Shown: piece by piece, positions 1-8,143 of the stretch
Numbering within the stretch: the first letter of the stretch is position 1
Layout: every line of letters begins with the position of its first letter
Assembly: GCF_030056575.1 (NCBI RefSeq)
Contig: NZ_JASHHX010000001.1
Span: 310,001-374,000, forward strand
Source of the DNA: Rhodoblastus sp. 17X3
Lineage (GTDB): Bacteria; Pseudomonadota; Alphaproteobacteria; Rhizobiales; Beijerinckiaceae
DNA length: 64,000 bases
Direction of reading: 5' to 3'
Position numbers and translations under genes: made by a program
The notes under the pieces: generated by a model
Databases searched by the model: none
What the model was told of the DNA's origin: nothing
What the model saw: the letters and a program-made list of their open reading frames with translations, nothing else

Positions 1-1
1 C

Positions 2-460
2 CAACAATTGTCGGACACTGGCGTCGACCGGGAACAGTCACCTCAACTTCCGAGGACCTGGGCGGACTTTGAAGAGTGGTGCGATCGGGCTCTTGTGGGT
101 CGCGTGACTTTGACGAGTGCAGCACGGCGCGGATGCAAAAAGGCTTTGTTCGACGATGTGGAGCAAGCGGCCCGTTGTCTGCTTTGGTTGGCGACGACCT
201 GCCGCGATCGCTGGCTAATGGGTGGCGGGTCATTGCGCGATGAAACGGTTGAGGAGGGTATCCGCAATTCCCCGTGCGGCAGTGATGAATTTTTCTTCCA
301 TTGGCAAGCGCGCCGACTGAACGCGGAATGGCATATCAAGACCGGCGGCAATACGCGCGCACCCGAGAGCTGTTTGCGCATCTACTATGGGTGGGATGAC
401 CAAGCACAGCAGATTATCGTCGCAGACATGCCGGCGCATCGACGAACGGGCGCAAGCTGA
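2..460 (+). CDS. Hypothetical protein, 5' partial
   Basis: The frame is open to the left edge of the window (codons CAA CAA precede the first TTG at 8), so this is probably the C-terminal part of a longer protein whose start lies outside. The visible part is about 150 residues. Its last 60 residues contain the block WHIKTGGNTRAPESCLRIYY followed by acidic residues and MPAHRRT near the end, a compact tail that I remember from hypothetical proteins of mobile elements but cannot assign a function. No membrane segment or catalytic motif is evident. It sits upstream of the DUF932 gene on the same strand, about 200 bp away. Assignment of function would be guesswork. Confidence 0.55.
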   Translation, partial: QQLSDTGVDREQSPQLPRTWADFEEWCDRALVGRVTLTSAARRGCKKALFDDVEQAARCLLWLATTCRDRWLMGGGSLRDETVEEGIRNSPCGSDEFFFHWQARRLNAEWHIKTGGNTRAPESCLRIYYGWDDQAQQIIVADMPAHRRTGAS

Positions 461-658
461 ATGTTGGAGCGCCAACCGTACCAATCCAGTTGCCGCACGC
501 GGCGCGAAGTTGGCGCATATTCGCCAGAATGTCTCGCAGGGGGTCTTTGTGCTTCCGTTTCACGAACGCAATTCTGCGAATTGTTTACTTTAAGGCGACC
601 GCTTTTGTAATCCGTTACGGTATCGGCGCGAATGCCAGAAAATGATTGAGAGCATCAG

Positions 659-1666
659 ATGTCAGCTTTGAACCTTTTGCCCGACCAGCCCTCATGGCGC
701 TCGCGCGTCGTCAGCTATTACTCCGGCGACTGGAACGCGATCCTCAGCGTCATACCGACATTTGAACTTGAACCGTTTCGGGACGGACCTGACGAGCCGC
801 AGAACCCATTCTTGCAAACTGTCGTGAGAAAGCCTCGGTCGCCGGTTGAGCGGCGAATGCCGATCGGCGTGGTATCAACGAGCTACGCGCTTGCACGCCA
901 CGACGAAGTGGCGATGCTCTGTCCTGGCGCACTCAAGAGCGCAGGCGTGAACGTCGAAGAATTGCGCTAAGAAATCGGGCTCTCTGAGCTTGGCGAGTGG
1001 ATGAACTTGCGCATCTATTTTCCAGATCGTGACGCCATCACAGACCGATATGGCCGGAAGCTCGGGTTGCGTCTGGAGTGCTTCAATTCGGTGGACGGTT
1101 CATCGCGTCTCGTCGTGCTGTTCGGCTGGCTCAGGTTCGTGTGCAGCAACGGACTGGTGATCGGAGAAACCAAGGTCGAAATCAGGGAACGCCACGGCCA
1201 GAGCCTGGATTTGTCCGAAATTTCCGACCGGATACATTCAGCAATTACAGCGGTTAAGGCTGACCGCGAGAGAATGAAAAATTGGCAGGAGCAGCCTGTC
1301 GCCATTAGCGACGTCGCCGATTGGGTGAACAAACACCTTTCGGCGCGATGGGGCAAGAAAGCTGCCGCGCGAGTTTACCACATTTGCGACGCCGGCAAGG
1401 ATGTCGAATTGACCGAGCCGTTTGCCAAAAGCGAGGCGACCGAGAAACCAGTGAAGTTCCTCGATCCGGTGCCCGGTCAGCCGGTGAAAGCTCAAACGAA
1501 ATACGACGTGGTTCAGGCTATGTCATTCGTGGCGAGCAGGCGCAACAATGCCGAAGAGCGGACCGAATGGCAGGCTTCGATCTCATTGCTCGCTGATGCG
1601 CTTCGAGTATGCAAGACGCGCCCGCGCATCCCCGCAATTGACGAGCGCGCTCCCACACTGTTCTGA
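659..1666 (+). pseudogene. DUF932 family gene interrupted by an in-frame TAA
   Basis: Two open stretches, 659-970 and 1001-1666, lie in the same reading frame and are separated only by a TAA at 968-970; the frame is otherwise open between them (EIGLSELGEW precedes the ATG at 1001). The first part gives 103 residues with PIGVVSTSYALARHDEV, the second 221 residues with LRLECFNSVDGSSRLVVLF and VCSNGLVIGE. Joined they match the layout I know for DUF932 (phage/plasmid-related) proteins of about 330 residues. The function of the family is not established; it is typical of plasmids and integrative elements. A single base change would restore a sense codon. The options are a nonsense-mutated gene, readthrough, translation restart at 1001, or a sequencing error. 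Confidence 0.75.
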
Positions 1667-1690
1667 CCGGGACGCGCGGCAAACATCGAC

Positions 1691-1881
1691 GTCCGATCGA
1701 GATCAAAGTTGATCGGTCGATCCTGCGATGCGCAATATGCTTCCTTGAATTTGCTGGGTAACCAACTCCAGCGGGTTCTCGCGCTCACCAGCGAGCGTCA
1801 ATTTGTCGTTGAACATACCAAGATGGCGCGCAACCTTTTCCAGCGCAGCCATTTGATCGTGCAATTCGACCTCGATACCAT
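1691..1881. repeat. Direct repeat, left copy (terS 3' end)
   Basis: This stretch is collinear without indels to 7374-7564. The first 33 bases (1691-1723) are identical to 7374-7406; the rest is clearly homologous but diverged, mostly at third codon positions of the minus-strand reading frame. The two copies are in the same orientation and bracket about 5.5 kb of cargo. Confidence 0.85.
1703..1881 (-). pseudogene. Terminase small subunit, C-terminal remnant
   Basis: On the minus strand the frame reads GIEVELHDQMAALEKVARHL and ends GSTDQL before a TGA at 1705-1703. This aligns residue for residue with the last 59 or so residues of the intact TerS at 7386-8012 (GVEVEFHDQLAALEKVARHL ... GSTDQL). 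Homology stops abruptly near 1881, and nothing resembling the TerS N-terminus or zinc ribbon lies between there and the 3' end of the TPR gene at 1930. The changes between copies are largely conservative or silent, so this is a diverged paralogue cut off by recombination rather than a recent copy. It has no start codon of its own that would make sense. Confidence 0.85.
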
Positions 1882-1929
1882 TCAGGATTACCCCGGGCGA
1901 AGAAGGCCTCCGCTGCCCGCTGAGTTTCT

Positions 1930-3948
1930 TCAGGTCGAGCCCTTACACGAATTGGCGACAGAGCGGGCCTCCACCGCCTTCATGCCCCATTTGCCGCCCT
2001 TCTTGTCGTAGCTGAGGATTGCGGTTCCCTCGACCAAATCTCCCGAAGCAATGCCAGCAGCCGCGACGAGATGCTGCGGTATGAAGATGTCGTCCTGTGT
2101 GAAGCCAAATCCCCTGTTGCTGACCTCCGTCGACTCAAGAAACGTGCGGCAGATGGTCGGCGACGGGCTTTGCTCCGAAGTTGTCATCGACAGGATGTGC
2201 GTGCGCTCGCCACTTCGGCCGTGAGATCTGGCCATACGGACAGCGACGGCAACCCCGACCTTCGGATCGCCCGGATAGGCCGAGATCGGGCAAACGCCGT
2301 CTACGCCTCGCGCGACAATCACATGGATCAACGACCTTTCCCAATTGACGTGGTCGATCACCCCGATCCGTTCGGGAACGGCGTCCATAGCGCTCCCGTC
2401 CGGACGTGGCCTGACGCGGTGGATCGTCGTCCGCCATGGCTCGGCCCTGGACGTCTCATATTGCACGAGCAAAGGGGTTCCTGCGGCCAATCCTCGGACA
2501 TCGGCGTGCGTGTCCGGCAGATTCAGTTCGAGGGCCGTCGAGTGCTCTCGAACATAGATGCGGCGCCGCCGCCTCGGCTTCTGCCCGTCCTTGCCGTCTA
2601 CCGTGAAGATATCGCCCAGCGAGGCGTCCGTCCAGGGCAGATGCGAAAACAGCAGCGCATCGGCCTCTTCGGTGAAGCGGGCGTAGAAATCCCGATCCGT
2701 CGACTTGGGGCTCGCGGCGGCGAACCAAGCGCTTTCCGACATCGCCTTTGCGTCGCGCGGAATGCGATAGCCCGAATGCGCCCGGTGCGAGAGAACGCGC
2801 TCGACCTCGAAGCGCGCCTCGGCAGGATGCTGATCGGCGACGAGCGCGGCGAGTTTCAGGCGCACCTTTCCGACGAAATCGTCGTCCTGGGAACAAATCA
2901 GCGCCTTCGCAAAACAGGAAAGCTGCAAAGCGGCATCGCCGGGCGACAAATCCGCGATCAAATCCCACACCCAGTATTCGGTCGCCTTCTCCCGTGCAAA
3001 TTCGATCGCGAGCGCGCGCGCCTCGCCGGTTTTGCGCAAACCCCGAAGCAGTTTGACAAGATGGAGTTTCAGCCAGATGTGCTCGGGGAAGCGCTTCAGC
3101 GCGGCTTCGACATGGGGCAGGATGAAGCGAAGATCGTCCGGGCGATCGCCTTCGATCGCTTCGGCGGCCGCCGCCTGAAGGGCGCGTTCGGCGAGCGAGA
3201 CATAGGTCTTTCCGTCGCTGCCCGTCTGGCTGGCGAAATCCTCCTCGGTGAGACGGTCCGGATTCCACAGGCGCAGGAAGGGCAGCGCCTTGAGATGATT
3301 TCCCTTGGTCAGACGGAGGGCCAGGGTCAGCATCACGCTGTGCAGATTGACTGACGCCGGCTTCGCCTGGAAGATGCCCCGACCCGAGGTCGGGTTGCGC
3401 GGCTCTGGCTCCATCGAGCACCGAGTTAGATAAGTGTTCAGGCAGCGTTTCACGCGTTGAACGATGGCGGGCGGGATTTCGTCGCCATCGGTTTTGCTCA
3501 GTTCGGCCTTGCGCAGGTCTTCCCTAGCGATGTGGTAAAGGTCCCACCCCCAGGACTTGCAGTCTTCGGGGCGCAATGCGCCTTGCGTGTGAAGTCTGGC
3601 GTAAATGTCCGCAGCCTCTTCATGCCGCTTCTGCTTACTCAGGGCTTGCGCCTTCATCGCTTCGCGCCGGTCGGCCCGTCCCAGCGCCAGGGCTCTTTCC
3701 TTGCCGCTGGCTAAAATGTCGTTTTCGGCCGGCGGCTCGAACGCCTCGAGACGGCGCAGCCATTCCGCCAACGCCGTCTGGTTGCCCTCGGCTGCGCAAC
3801 GTTTGACGAGGTCGATGAGGCACCAGCCATGGGCGGCGCGGTCCCAGTCGTCGGCCTCCGGCGCGGCAATCAGGTCGAGCGAAGCCGCGTAGGCCTCGTT
3901 GAGGCTTCCGGCCCTCCGCATTGCCGTCACTTCCTTCGACGTGATCAA
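1930..3948 (-). CDS. TPR-repeat protein with C-terminal S1/cold-shock-like OB folds
   Basis: 672 residues. The first two thirds are alanine- and leucine-rich helical repeats of TPR character (for example EEAADIYARLHTQGALRPED and TKGNHLKALPFLRLWNPDRL). The last 240 or so residues are beta-rich: RRRRIYVREHSTALELNLPD, then a stretch ending NRGFGFTQDDIFIPQHLV and GKWGMKAVEA, which looks like a cold-shock/S1 OB fold. From memory, TPR proteins with S1/CSD-like tails are partners of SF1 helicases in predicted nucleic-acid conflict systems (called TOTE); a profile search is needed to confirm membership. The TTG start at 3948 overlaps the helicase stop (TTGA), so the two are translationally coupled. 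An ATG at codon 10 is an alternative start. Confidence 0.75.
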   Translation of the reverse strand: MITSKEVTAMRRAGSLNEAYAASLDLIAAPEADDWDRAAHGWCLIDLVKRCAAEGNQTALAEWLRRLEAFEPPAENDILASGKERALALGRADRREAMKAQALSKQKRHEEAADIYARLHTQGALRPEDCKSWGWDLYHIAREDLRKAELSKTDGDEIPPAIVQRVKRCLNTYLTRCSMEPEPRNPTSGRGIFQAKPASVNLHSVMLTLALRLTKGNHLKALPFLRLWNPDRLTEEDFASQTGSDGKTYVSLAERALQAAAAEAIEGDRPDDLRFILPHVEAALKRFPEHIWLKLHLVKLLRGLRKTGEARALAIEFAREKATEYWVWDLIADLSPGDAALQLSCFAKALICSQDDDFVGKVRLKLAALVADQHPAEARFEVERVLSHRAHSGYRIPRDAKAMSESAWFAAASPKSTDRDFYARFTEEADALLFSHLPWTDASLGDIFTVDGKDGQKPRRRRRIYVREHSTALELNLPDTHADVRGLAAGTPLLVQYETSRAEPWRTTIHRVRPRPDGSAMDAVPERIGVIDHVNWERSLIHVIVARGVDGVCPISAYPGDPKVGVAVAVRMARSHGRSGERTHILSMTTSEQSPSPTICRTFLESTEVSNRGFGFTQDDIFIPQHLVAAAGIASGDLVEGTAILSYDKKGGKWGMKAVEARSVANSCKGST

Positions 3949-6635
3949 GGGCTGACCTCCGCCAGCACCGCCCGTACATCGTTTTGCAACGCCACCAGCG
4001 TCGGCCCCGGATTGGGCGCCGGGTTGACGGGCCTGAAATTAGTGATCTGATCGCGGCCATTATAAAAGATATTGACGTCCACGGTGTCCGAACCGCGCGC
4101 AAGCCTGTAGCGCAGCGCGAAGTCCTGCTCCCTGAGTTCCGCCACGCTGACACTGCGACGGGCCAGCGCCGCCACCAGGCGAACATGGTATTTCCTCAGG
4201 AAGGGAAGCCTCGGCTCGGATACGGCGCCCGCCCGGGGGGGCAAGCCGGTCGGCCTTAGCCCGACGATCGGGACGATCCGCTCGACCACGCTCTCGGCGA
4301 ACGCGGATGGGCGTGGGCTGGAGACGCACGAAACCTTCCAGTCCCCCTTGTAGGTGATGTCGATCCGGGCGGTCTCCGCATCGCGTTTGACAAAATAAGC
4401 CTCACGATAGGGATAATGGGCGATGTCCTCGATCTCGACGCCGGTTCCGGACAGGCGCGCGCCAATTTCGGATTCAAGCCATTGACGGCACATCGCTTGC
4501 GGCGAAAGCGTCGCCAGCGCCTCGGCCTCCTTTACGGGCGCAGGCGCAGGCGCGGGGTTTTGCGCGACTTGCGCCGCCGTTTCGTCCGGCGTTACCCAGT
4601 CGCCTGCGGGGTCGGACGGAGGCTTGGTCTTGATGTCGGGCGGATCGACCAGGTAAAGCTTGGCGCTGGTTCGAGTCATGGCAGTATAGAGCCAGCGGAA
4701 ATAGTCCGCCGAGCGCGGGTTCCGGTTGGTCGCGCAACTAGCGATGACGTGGCTCCATTCGCCGCCCTGCGCCTTGTGGCAGGTGACGGCATAGCCGAAC
4801 CGCAGCCTGAGCGCGGTGAAATAAGGATCGGACCGCATGGCGAGCCGGAACTCATCACGGTCCCTCTTGCGATCGATGTGCTTATGGCGCCGCACAAAAT
4901 CGACATAGAGGGCGCGCTGCTGGAGAGGATCGAGGCCCGCGCCGTCGCCGTGCAGGACGTCATCGAGGATTTTCGTCGAAAGCATGAGATCTTCGCCGTC
5001 TGGTTGGGGCATGGCGACGATCACGTCGCGAAACCGCATGACGACATTGACGATTTCAACGACCTTGGTGTCGCCGAGCTTCTGTTTCAGTTGGACCGAG
5101 CGGCTCTCCACCACGGGTTCGACGGATTCGATACGAAGAATCTCGCCATTGGCGATGTAATGCGTCGCGCAAAAGCCGTTCGCGATGACAATCACCGTAT
5201 CGCCGGCGGCCACATAATTGCGTCCCGGAAACAGCCGGGCGCGAATGGCGCGGCTGAACTCGGCCGCCTCCGCATTCGAGTGGGTGACGATGATCGGTGC
5301 CTGAGGACCGCGCCCCTCGCGGATCCTCATGTAGAGATCGGTCACGCGGTCCCTATCCAGGCGGATCACGTCGTCGTCATAGGTGAAGGCGAGGCTGCTG
5401 AAGCTGCCCGCCGCCAGGCATTCGCGCAGAGGCATGACGTTTCGCAGCACCGCGCTACCGGCTTTCTGGCGGACGATTTCCGTCAATTCGTAGCTCGCCG
5501 AGACAAGGCCGAAAGTCTGGAGCAGATAGTCGCCATCGAGCGCCGGGGAATAGGGCATGTTCACCGGAGGCAACTGCGCTGGATCGCCGATAAAGATGAT
5601 CTTGCGGGCATTGCCCGAATGGGCTGATCCGACATAGGCGATCAGGTCTTGCAGAAGAAACCCGCTGCCCGAGCGGAAAAACTCGCTCTCCGCCTCGATG
5701 TTGGAGATCAGCGACGCCTCGTCGACGATGTAGACCGCGTTGATTGGATGGTCATTTTGAGCGACCTTGGCGATCATCTTGAATGTCGAGGCTTCATCGG
5801 CTTCATCATCGGCATGCTCGGTCATGTCGCTGTAAGTGTAGATGAGGCTGTGGAGCGTACGGGCGGGTTGTCCGGTCTTCGACCCAATGGCCTTGGCCGC
5901 GCGGCCCGTGGGCGCGGCCAGCGAGAAATCCCGCCCTTGGGTGAGCAGGTATTCGGTCAATCCGGCGGCGAGAAAGGTCTTGCCCGTCCCGGCATAGCCC
6001 TTGAGCAGGAAAATCCGGCCCCTGTCGTCGGCGAGAAACGCCTCAAGGGCCTCGATGCACCGCTCCTGGTCCTCCGTGAGGTCCGCCTCGAAGGCTTCGC
6101 GCAGCCTAATCCGTGTACGTGGTGAGCAGACGCTGGGCTCCGTCGCGGTGACATCGTCCTGAATGCGCACGTTGCGCAGGTTCGGAGAACGCGAGACCGT
6201 CGCAACTGTCCCGGCATCTGCGATCGTCCACGCGACGTCCGGCCGCATGCGGCGGCAAAACCAGGATGCGAGCGACCATGCGTCCTCGATCAGGTTTTCG
6301 GCCTGCGCGGCTGAAACTGAGCCGTTGTGCGCGGCCACGTTTCCCAACTTGCGTATTGTATGAAACTTGGCCAGGAGTTGCGCATCAAGACGTGCTTCGC
6401 GCCGAAGTATTCCTAACCTGTCGTATAGCTTGTCCTGCGCGTCCAGCATCAAACCCATGTGCTGGAGAAGGTGATCGACCATGATCTCGACGAAACCACG
6501 CAATCGGACCGCAGCGAAGGTGGGAAGGATTGCTGCGCTCCGTTCGGCCTCGACGGCAAGCGCGTACAAATCCGGCCAAAAGGATTGCAAAAAATTAAAT
6601 CGTTCTGATTGTTGTGCAATTCCGACAGCGCTCAT
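3945..6635 (-). CDS. DUF4145-like plus superfamily 1 (RecD/AAA_30-type) helicase
   Basis: 896 residues. The N-terminus (about 40-130) resembles DUF4145: RLRGFVEIMVDHLL and RKLGNVAAHNG. A helicase core follows: Walker A GYAGTGKT at about 213-220, APTGRAAKAI at about 241-250, Walker B VDEAS at about 304, motif III GDPAQLPPV at about 350, and the late UvrD-like motifs TCHKAQGGEW and YTAMTRTSAKLYLV near 630-680. About 200 further residues form a tail with no motif I recognise, containing two similar-looking beta-rich segments. The likely activity is ATP-driven translocation or unwinding of nucleic acid. It starts the cargo operon and overlaps the TPR gene by 4 bp. DUF4145 is common next to or within restriction and defence proteins, which with the setting suggests an anti-phage role; that is inference. 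Confidence 0.8.
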   Translation of the reverse strand: MSAVGIAQQSERFNFLQSFWPDLYALAVEAERSAAILPTFAAVRLRGFVEIMVDHLLQHMGLMLDAQDKLYDRLGILRREARLDAQLLAKFHTIRKLGNVAAHNGSVSAAQAENLIEDAWSLASWFCRRMRPDVAWTIADAGTVATVSRSPNLRNVRIQDDVTATEPSVCSPRTRIRLREAFEADLTEDQERCIEALEAFLADDRGRIFLLKGYAGTGKTFLAAGLTEYLLTQGRDFSLAAPTGRAAKAIGSKTGQPARTLHSLIYTYSDMTEHADDEADEASTFKMIAKVAQNDHPINAVYIVDEASLISNIEAESEFFRSGSGFLLQDLIAYVGSAHSGNARKIIFIGDPAQLPPVNMPYSPALDGDYLLQTFGLVSASYELTEIVRQKAGSAVLRNVMPLRECLAAGSFSSLAFTYDDDVIRLDRDRVTDLYMRIREGRGPQAPIIVTHSNAEAAEFSRAIRARLFPGRNYVAAGDTVIVIANGFCATHYIANGEILRIESVEPVVESRSVQLKQKLGDTKVVEIVNVVMRFRDVIVAMPQPDGEDLMLSTKILDDVLHGDGAGLDPLQQRALYVDFVRRHKHIDRKRDRDEFRLAMRSDPYFTALRLRFGYAVTCHKAQGGEWSHVIASCATNRNPRSADYFRWLYTAMTRTSAKLYLVDPPDIKTKPPSDPAGDWVTPDETAAQVAQNPAPAPAPVKEAEALATLSPQAMCRQWLESEIGARLSGTGVEIEDIAHYPYREAYFVKRDAETARIDITYKGDWKVSCVSSPRPSAFAESVVERIVPIVGLRPTGLPPRAGAVSEPRLPFLRKYHVRLVAALARRSVSVAELREQDFALRYRLARGSDTVDVNIFYNGRDQITNFRPVNPAPNPGPTLVALQNDVRAVLAEVSP

Positions 6636-6979
6636 TTCAATCTAGTTCCGTCTGCAGCTATCTTTCTCAGCGCGCCCCGCACCTAAGCGGCTAACACCTT
6701 GAAATTTTTTGAAAAAAGCAACTTCATTTGGAAGTCTGCGTCGCGTTGCAGGACTACGAGGAACGTTGAAGGCGGCTCTCATCTGGCGGTCAACGAACGA
6801 CCGATTTGAAGGCCGTAAAGTAGACGCGTGACAGTCCGTTGTCTATCAGCGGGGCGATATGAGGCGGCCACAGGCGATGCCTGAAAGTTATTCCTCGAAC
6901 CGGGGGCCCTTAAACGATGAGCGATCCGAAGTTACCTTTGACCTGAGGATTCGAGGCACAACGGGAGCAGCAATTCTCC
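6636..6979. other. Intergenic region upstream of the helicase operon
   Basis: 344 bp without a convincing gene. It presumably holds the promoter of the minus-strand helicase/TPR operon. The segment nearest the helicase start is AT-richer (runs of T and A near 6695-6725), but I see no clear -35/-10 pair or operator. No HsdR-like coding continues here in any frame I read. Confidence 0.5.
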
Positions 6980-7255
6980 TCAACCGCCGGCGCGGGCCAC
7001 AATGGCTTCATGTACGATGACCGGTCCGGGCGCCAGCGTCACTTCCCGCCTAATTTGCGCCAGTGGGTCCCAGTTCGCAGCTCTAATTTCCGGGGTAATG
7101 AAATGATCGCAAATATCTGACGCGCTCAGAAGCAATTTGTCTTTATTCTCCAAATCTGCGCTCCCAATCGGACCAGCATGGCGATGGACAGGTTTATGAT
7201 TCCATCCTTTAACTGCTCCGAGCATCGCCGTCGCCAAGAAAAAGTATGGCATCAA
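6980..7255 (-). pseudogene. Type I restriction HsdR N-terminal relic
   Basis: A 91-codon minus-strand frame. The second half, SASDICDHFITPEIRAANWD followed by QIRREVTLAPGPVIV, matches the very N-terminus of type I restriction endonuclease R subunits (EcoEI-type), where the motif continues into the nuclease and helicase domains over 700 or more residues. Here it stops after about 50 homologous residues with TGA at 6980. The first 40 residues do not look like HsdR. No methylase or specificity gene is nearby. It is best read as a decayed or recombined end of a lost restriction system, possibly still translated as a short peptide. Confidence 0.6.
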
Positions 7256-7373
7256 TTATGCCAAACAATCGCCTTCTGTGGCTTTTCGTAAATCCCGCTC
7301 TGACCAGAGCGGCTAGGCTGGTGGCCAACTGGTTTGCGCGCCCAATAGCCCCTCGCGATGGCCAGACTGCCGA

Positions 7374-7564
7374 GTCCGATCGAGATCAAAGTTGATCGGT
7401 CGATCCGACGACGCGTAATGTGCTCCCTTGAACTTGCTGGATAAGCAATTGCAGCGGGTTTTCCGGTTCGCCCTTCAATGTCAGCTTATCATTGAACATG
7501 CCAAGGTGGCGTGCAACCTTTTCCAGCGCCGCCAATTGATCATGAAACTCGACTTCGACGCCAT
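7374..7564. repeat. Direct repeat, right copy (terS 3' end)
   Basis: Right-hand partner of 1691-1881. It comprises the last 59 codons and stop of the intact terS plus a short downstream stretch. Identity is perfect over 7374-7406 and extends 12 nt beyond the stop codon, so the shared block is not limited to coding sequence. Confidence 0.85.
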
Positions 7565-8012
7565 ATTTCGTCTGCTTTACACGAGCCAATAATGCGCGAG
7601 CTTGGGGGCTGATGGTGTCCAGGTCGACGATTACAACCTGCGACTTTCCTTTGCCGCAGCAGTGACGACAGTCCGGGTTCGGCGCATCGCGATAAGGGGC
7701 GTCTTGCCAGCAATTTGGGCAAGGAACGGCAGCGACGCTGACGATTTCGCGCGGGTCGGCGGTTGCAATGTCCCAAAGGCGCCGCAGGACGTCTTCCGCT
7801 CGAATGTTCAAGTGCTGAGCCCGAGATTGCATTTCACGTTCGATTTCGGCGGCAACCTGAGCGTTTCTGAGCAACCTGGCGGCGTTGACCTCCGCGGAAT
7901 TGCCTTGAGCGGCATAGCCGGCGCGCCGATAGGCGGCGGCGGCGTTGAGGTCCCTCAAATAATGCCGGACGAACTCCTGCTGCTTCCGGGGCAATGTATT
8001 TTTTGGCGGCAT
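7386..8012 (-). CDS. terS: Phage terminase small subunit (Terminase_2 type) with zinc ribbon
   Basis: About 208 residues from the ATG at 8012 (MPPKNTLPRKQQEFVRHYL), chosen because GGAG lies about 10 nt upstream and a TATAAT-like box lies just beyond; a longer frame begins at 8060 but that would precede the likely transcript start. The N-terminus has the Terminase_2 helix-turn-helix signature (NAAAAYRRAGY and ARLLRNAQVAAEIEREM). The middle carries a four-cysteine pair, CPNC and CRHC, which fits a zinc ribbon. TerS recognises packaging sites on DNA and recruits the large terminase. No large terminase is in view, which fits a satellite that redirects a helper phage's motor. A truncated paralogue lies at 1703-1881. 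Confidence 0.8.
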   Translation of the reverse strand: MPPKNTLPRKQQEFVRHYLRDLNAAAAYRRAGYAAQGNSAEVNAARLLRNAQVAAEIEREMQSRAQHLNIRAEDVLRRLWDIATADPREIVSVAAVPCPNCWQDAPYRDAPNPDCRHCCGKGKSQVVIVDLDTISPQARALLARVKQTKYGVEVEFHDQLAALEKVARHLGMFNDKLTLKGEPENPLQLLIQQVQGSTLRVVGSTDQL

Positions 8013-8046
8013 CGTTGCGACTCCGTATTCTTCTGTAGAAGGCTGG

Positions 8047-8080
8047 AAAATTATACACAAAAATATGTAACTACGATACC
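8047..8080 (-). promoter_or_regulatory. Candidate terS promoter
   Basis: The 130-bp gap between the primase-helicase stop and terS is strongly AT-rich. On the minus strand a TATAAT box occupies 8055-8050, about 40 nt before the terS ATG at 8012. No good -35 box is visible at the right spacing, so an activator or a phage-type promoter is possible. Confidence 0.4.
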
Positions 8081-8143
8081 AGTTTAAATGTTATATATCT
8101 TATATAAGAGGTATTATTTCGATATATATTGATAGCCTGAGGT

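Noticed and set aside
2071-3354. 427-codon plus-strand frame opposite the TPR gene
   Set aside because: It mirrors the GC-rich third positions of the real minus-strand gene and has no domain or promoter.
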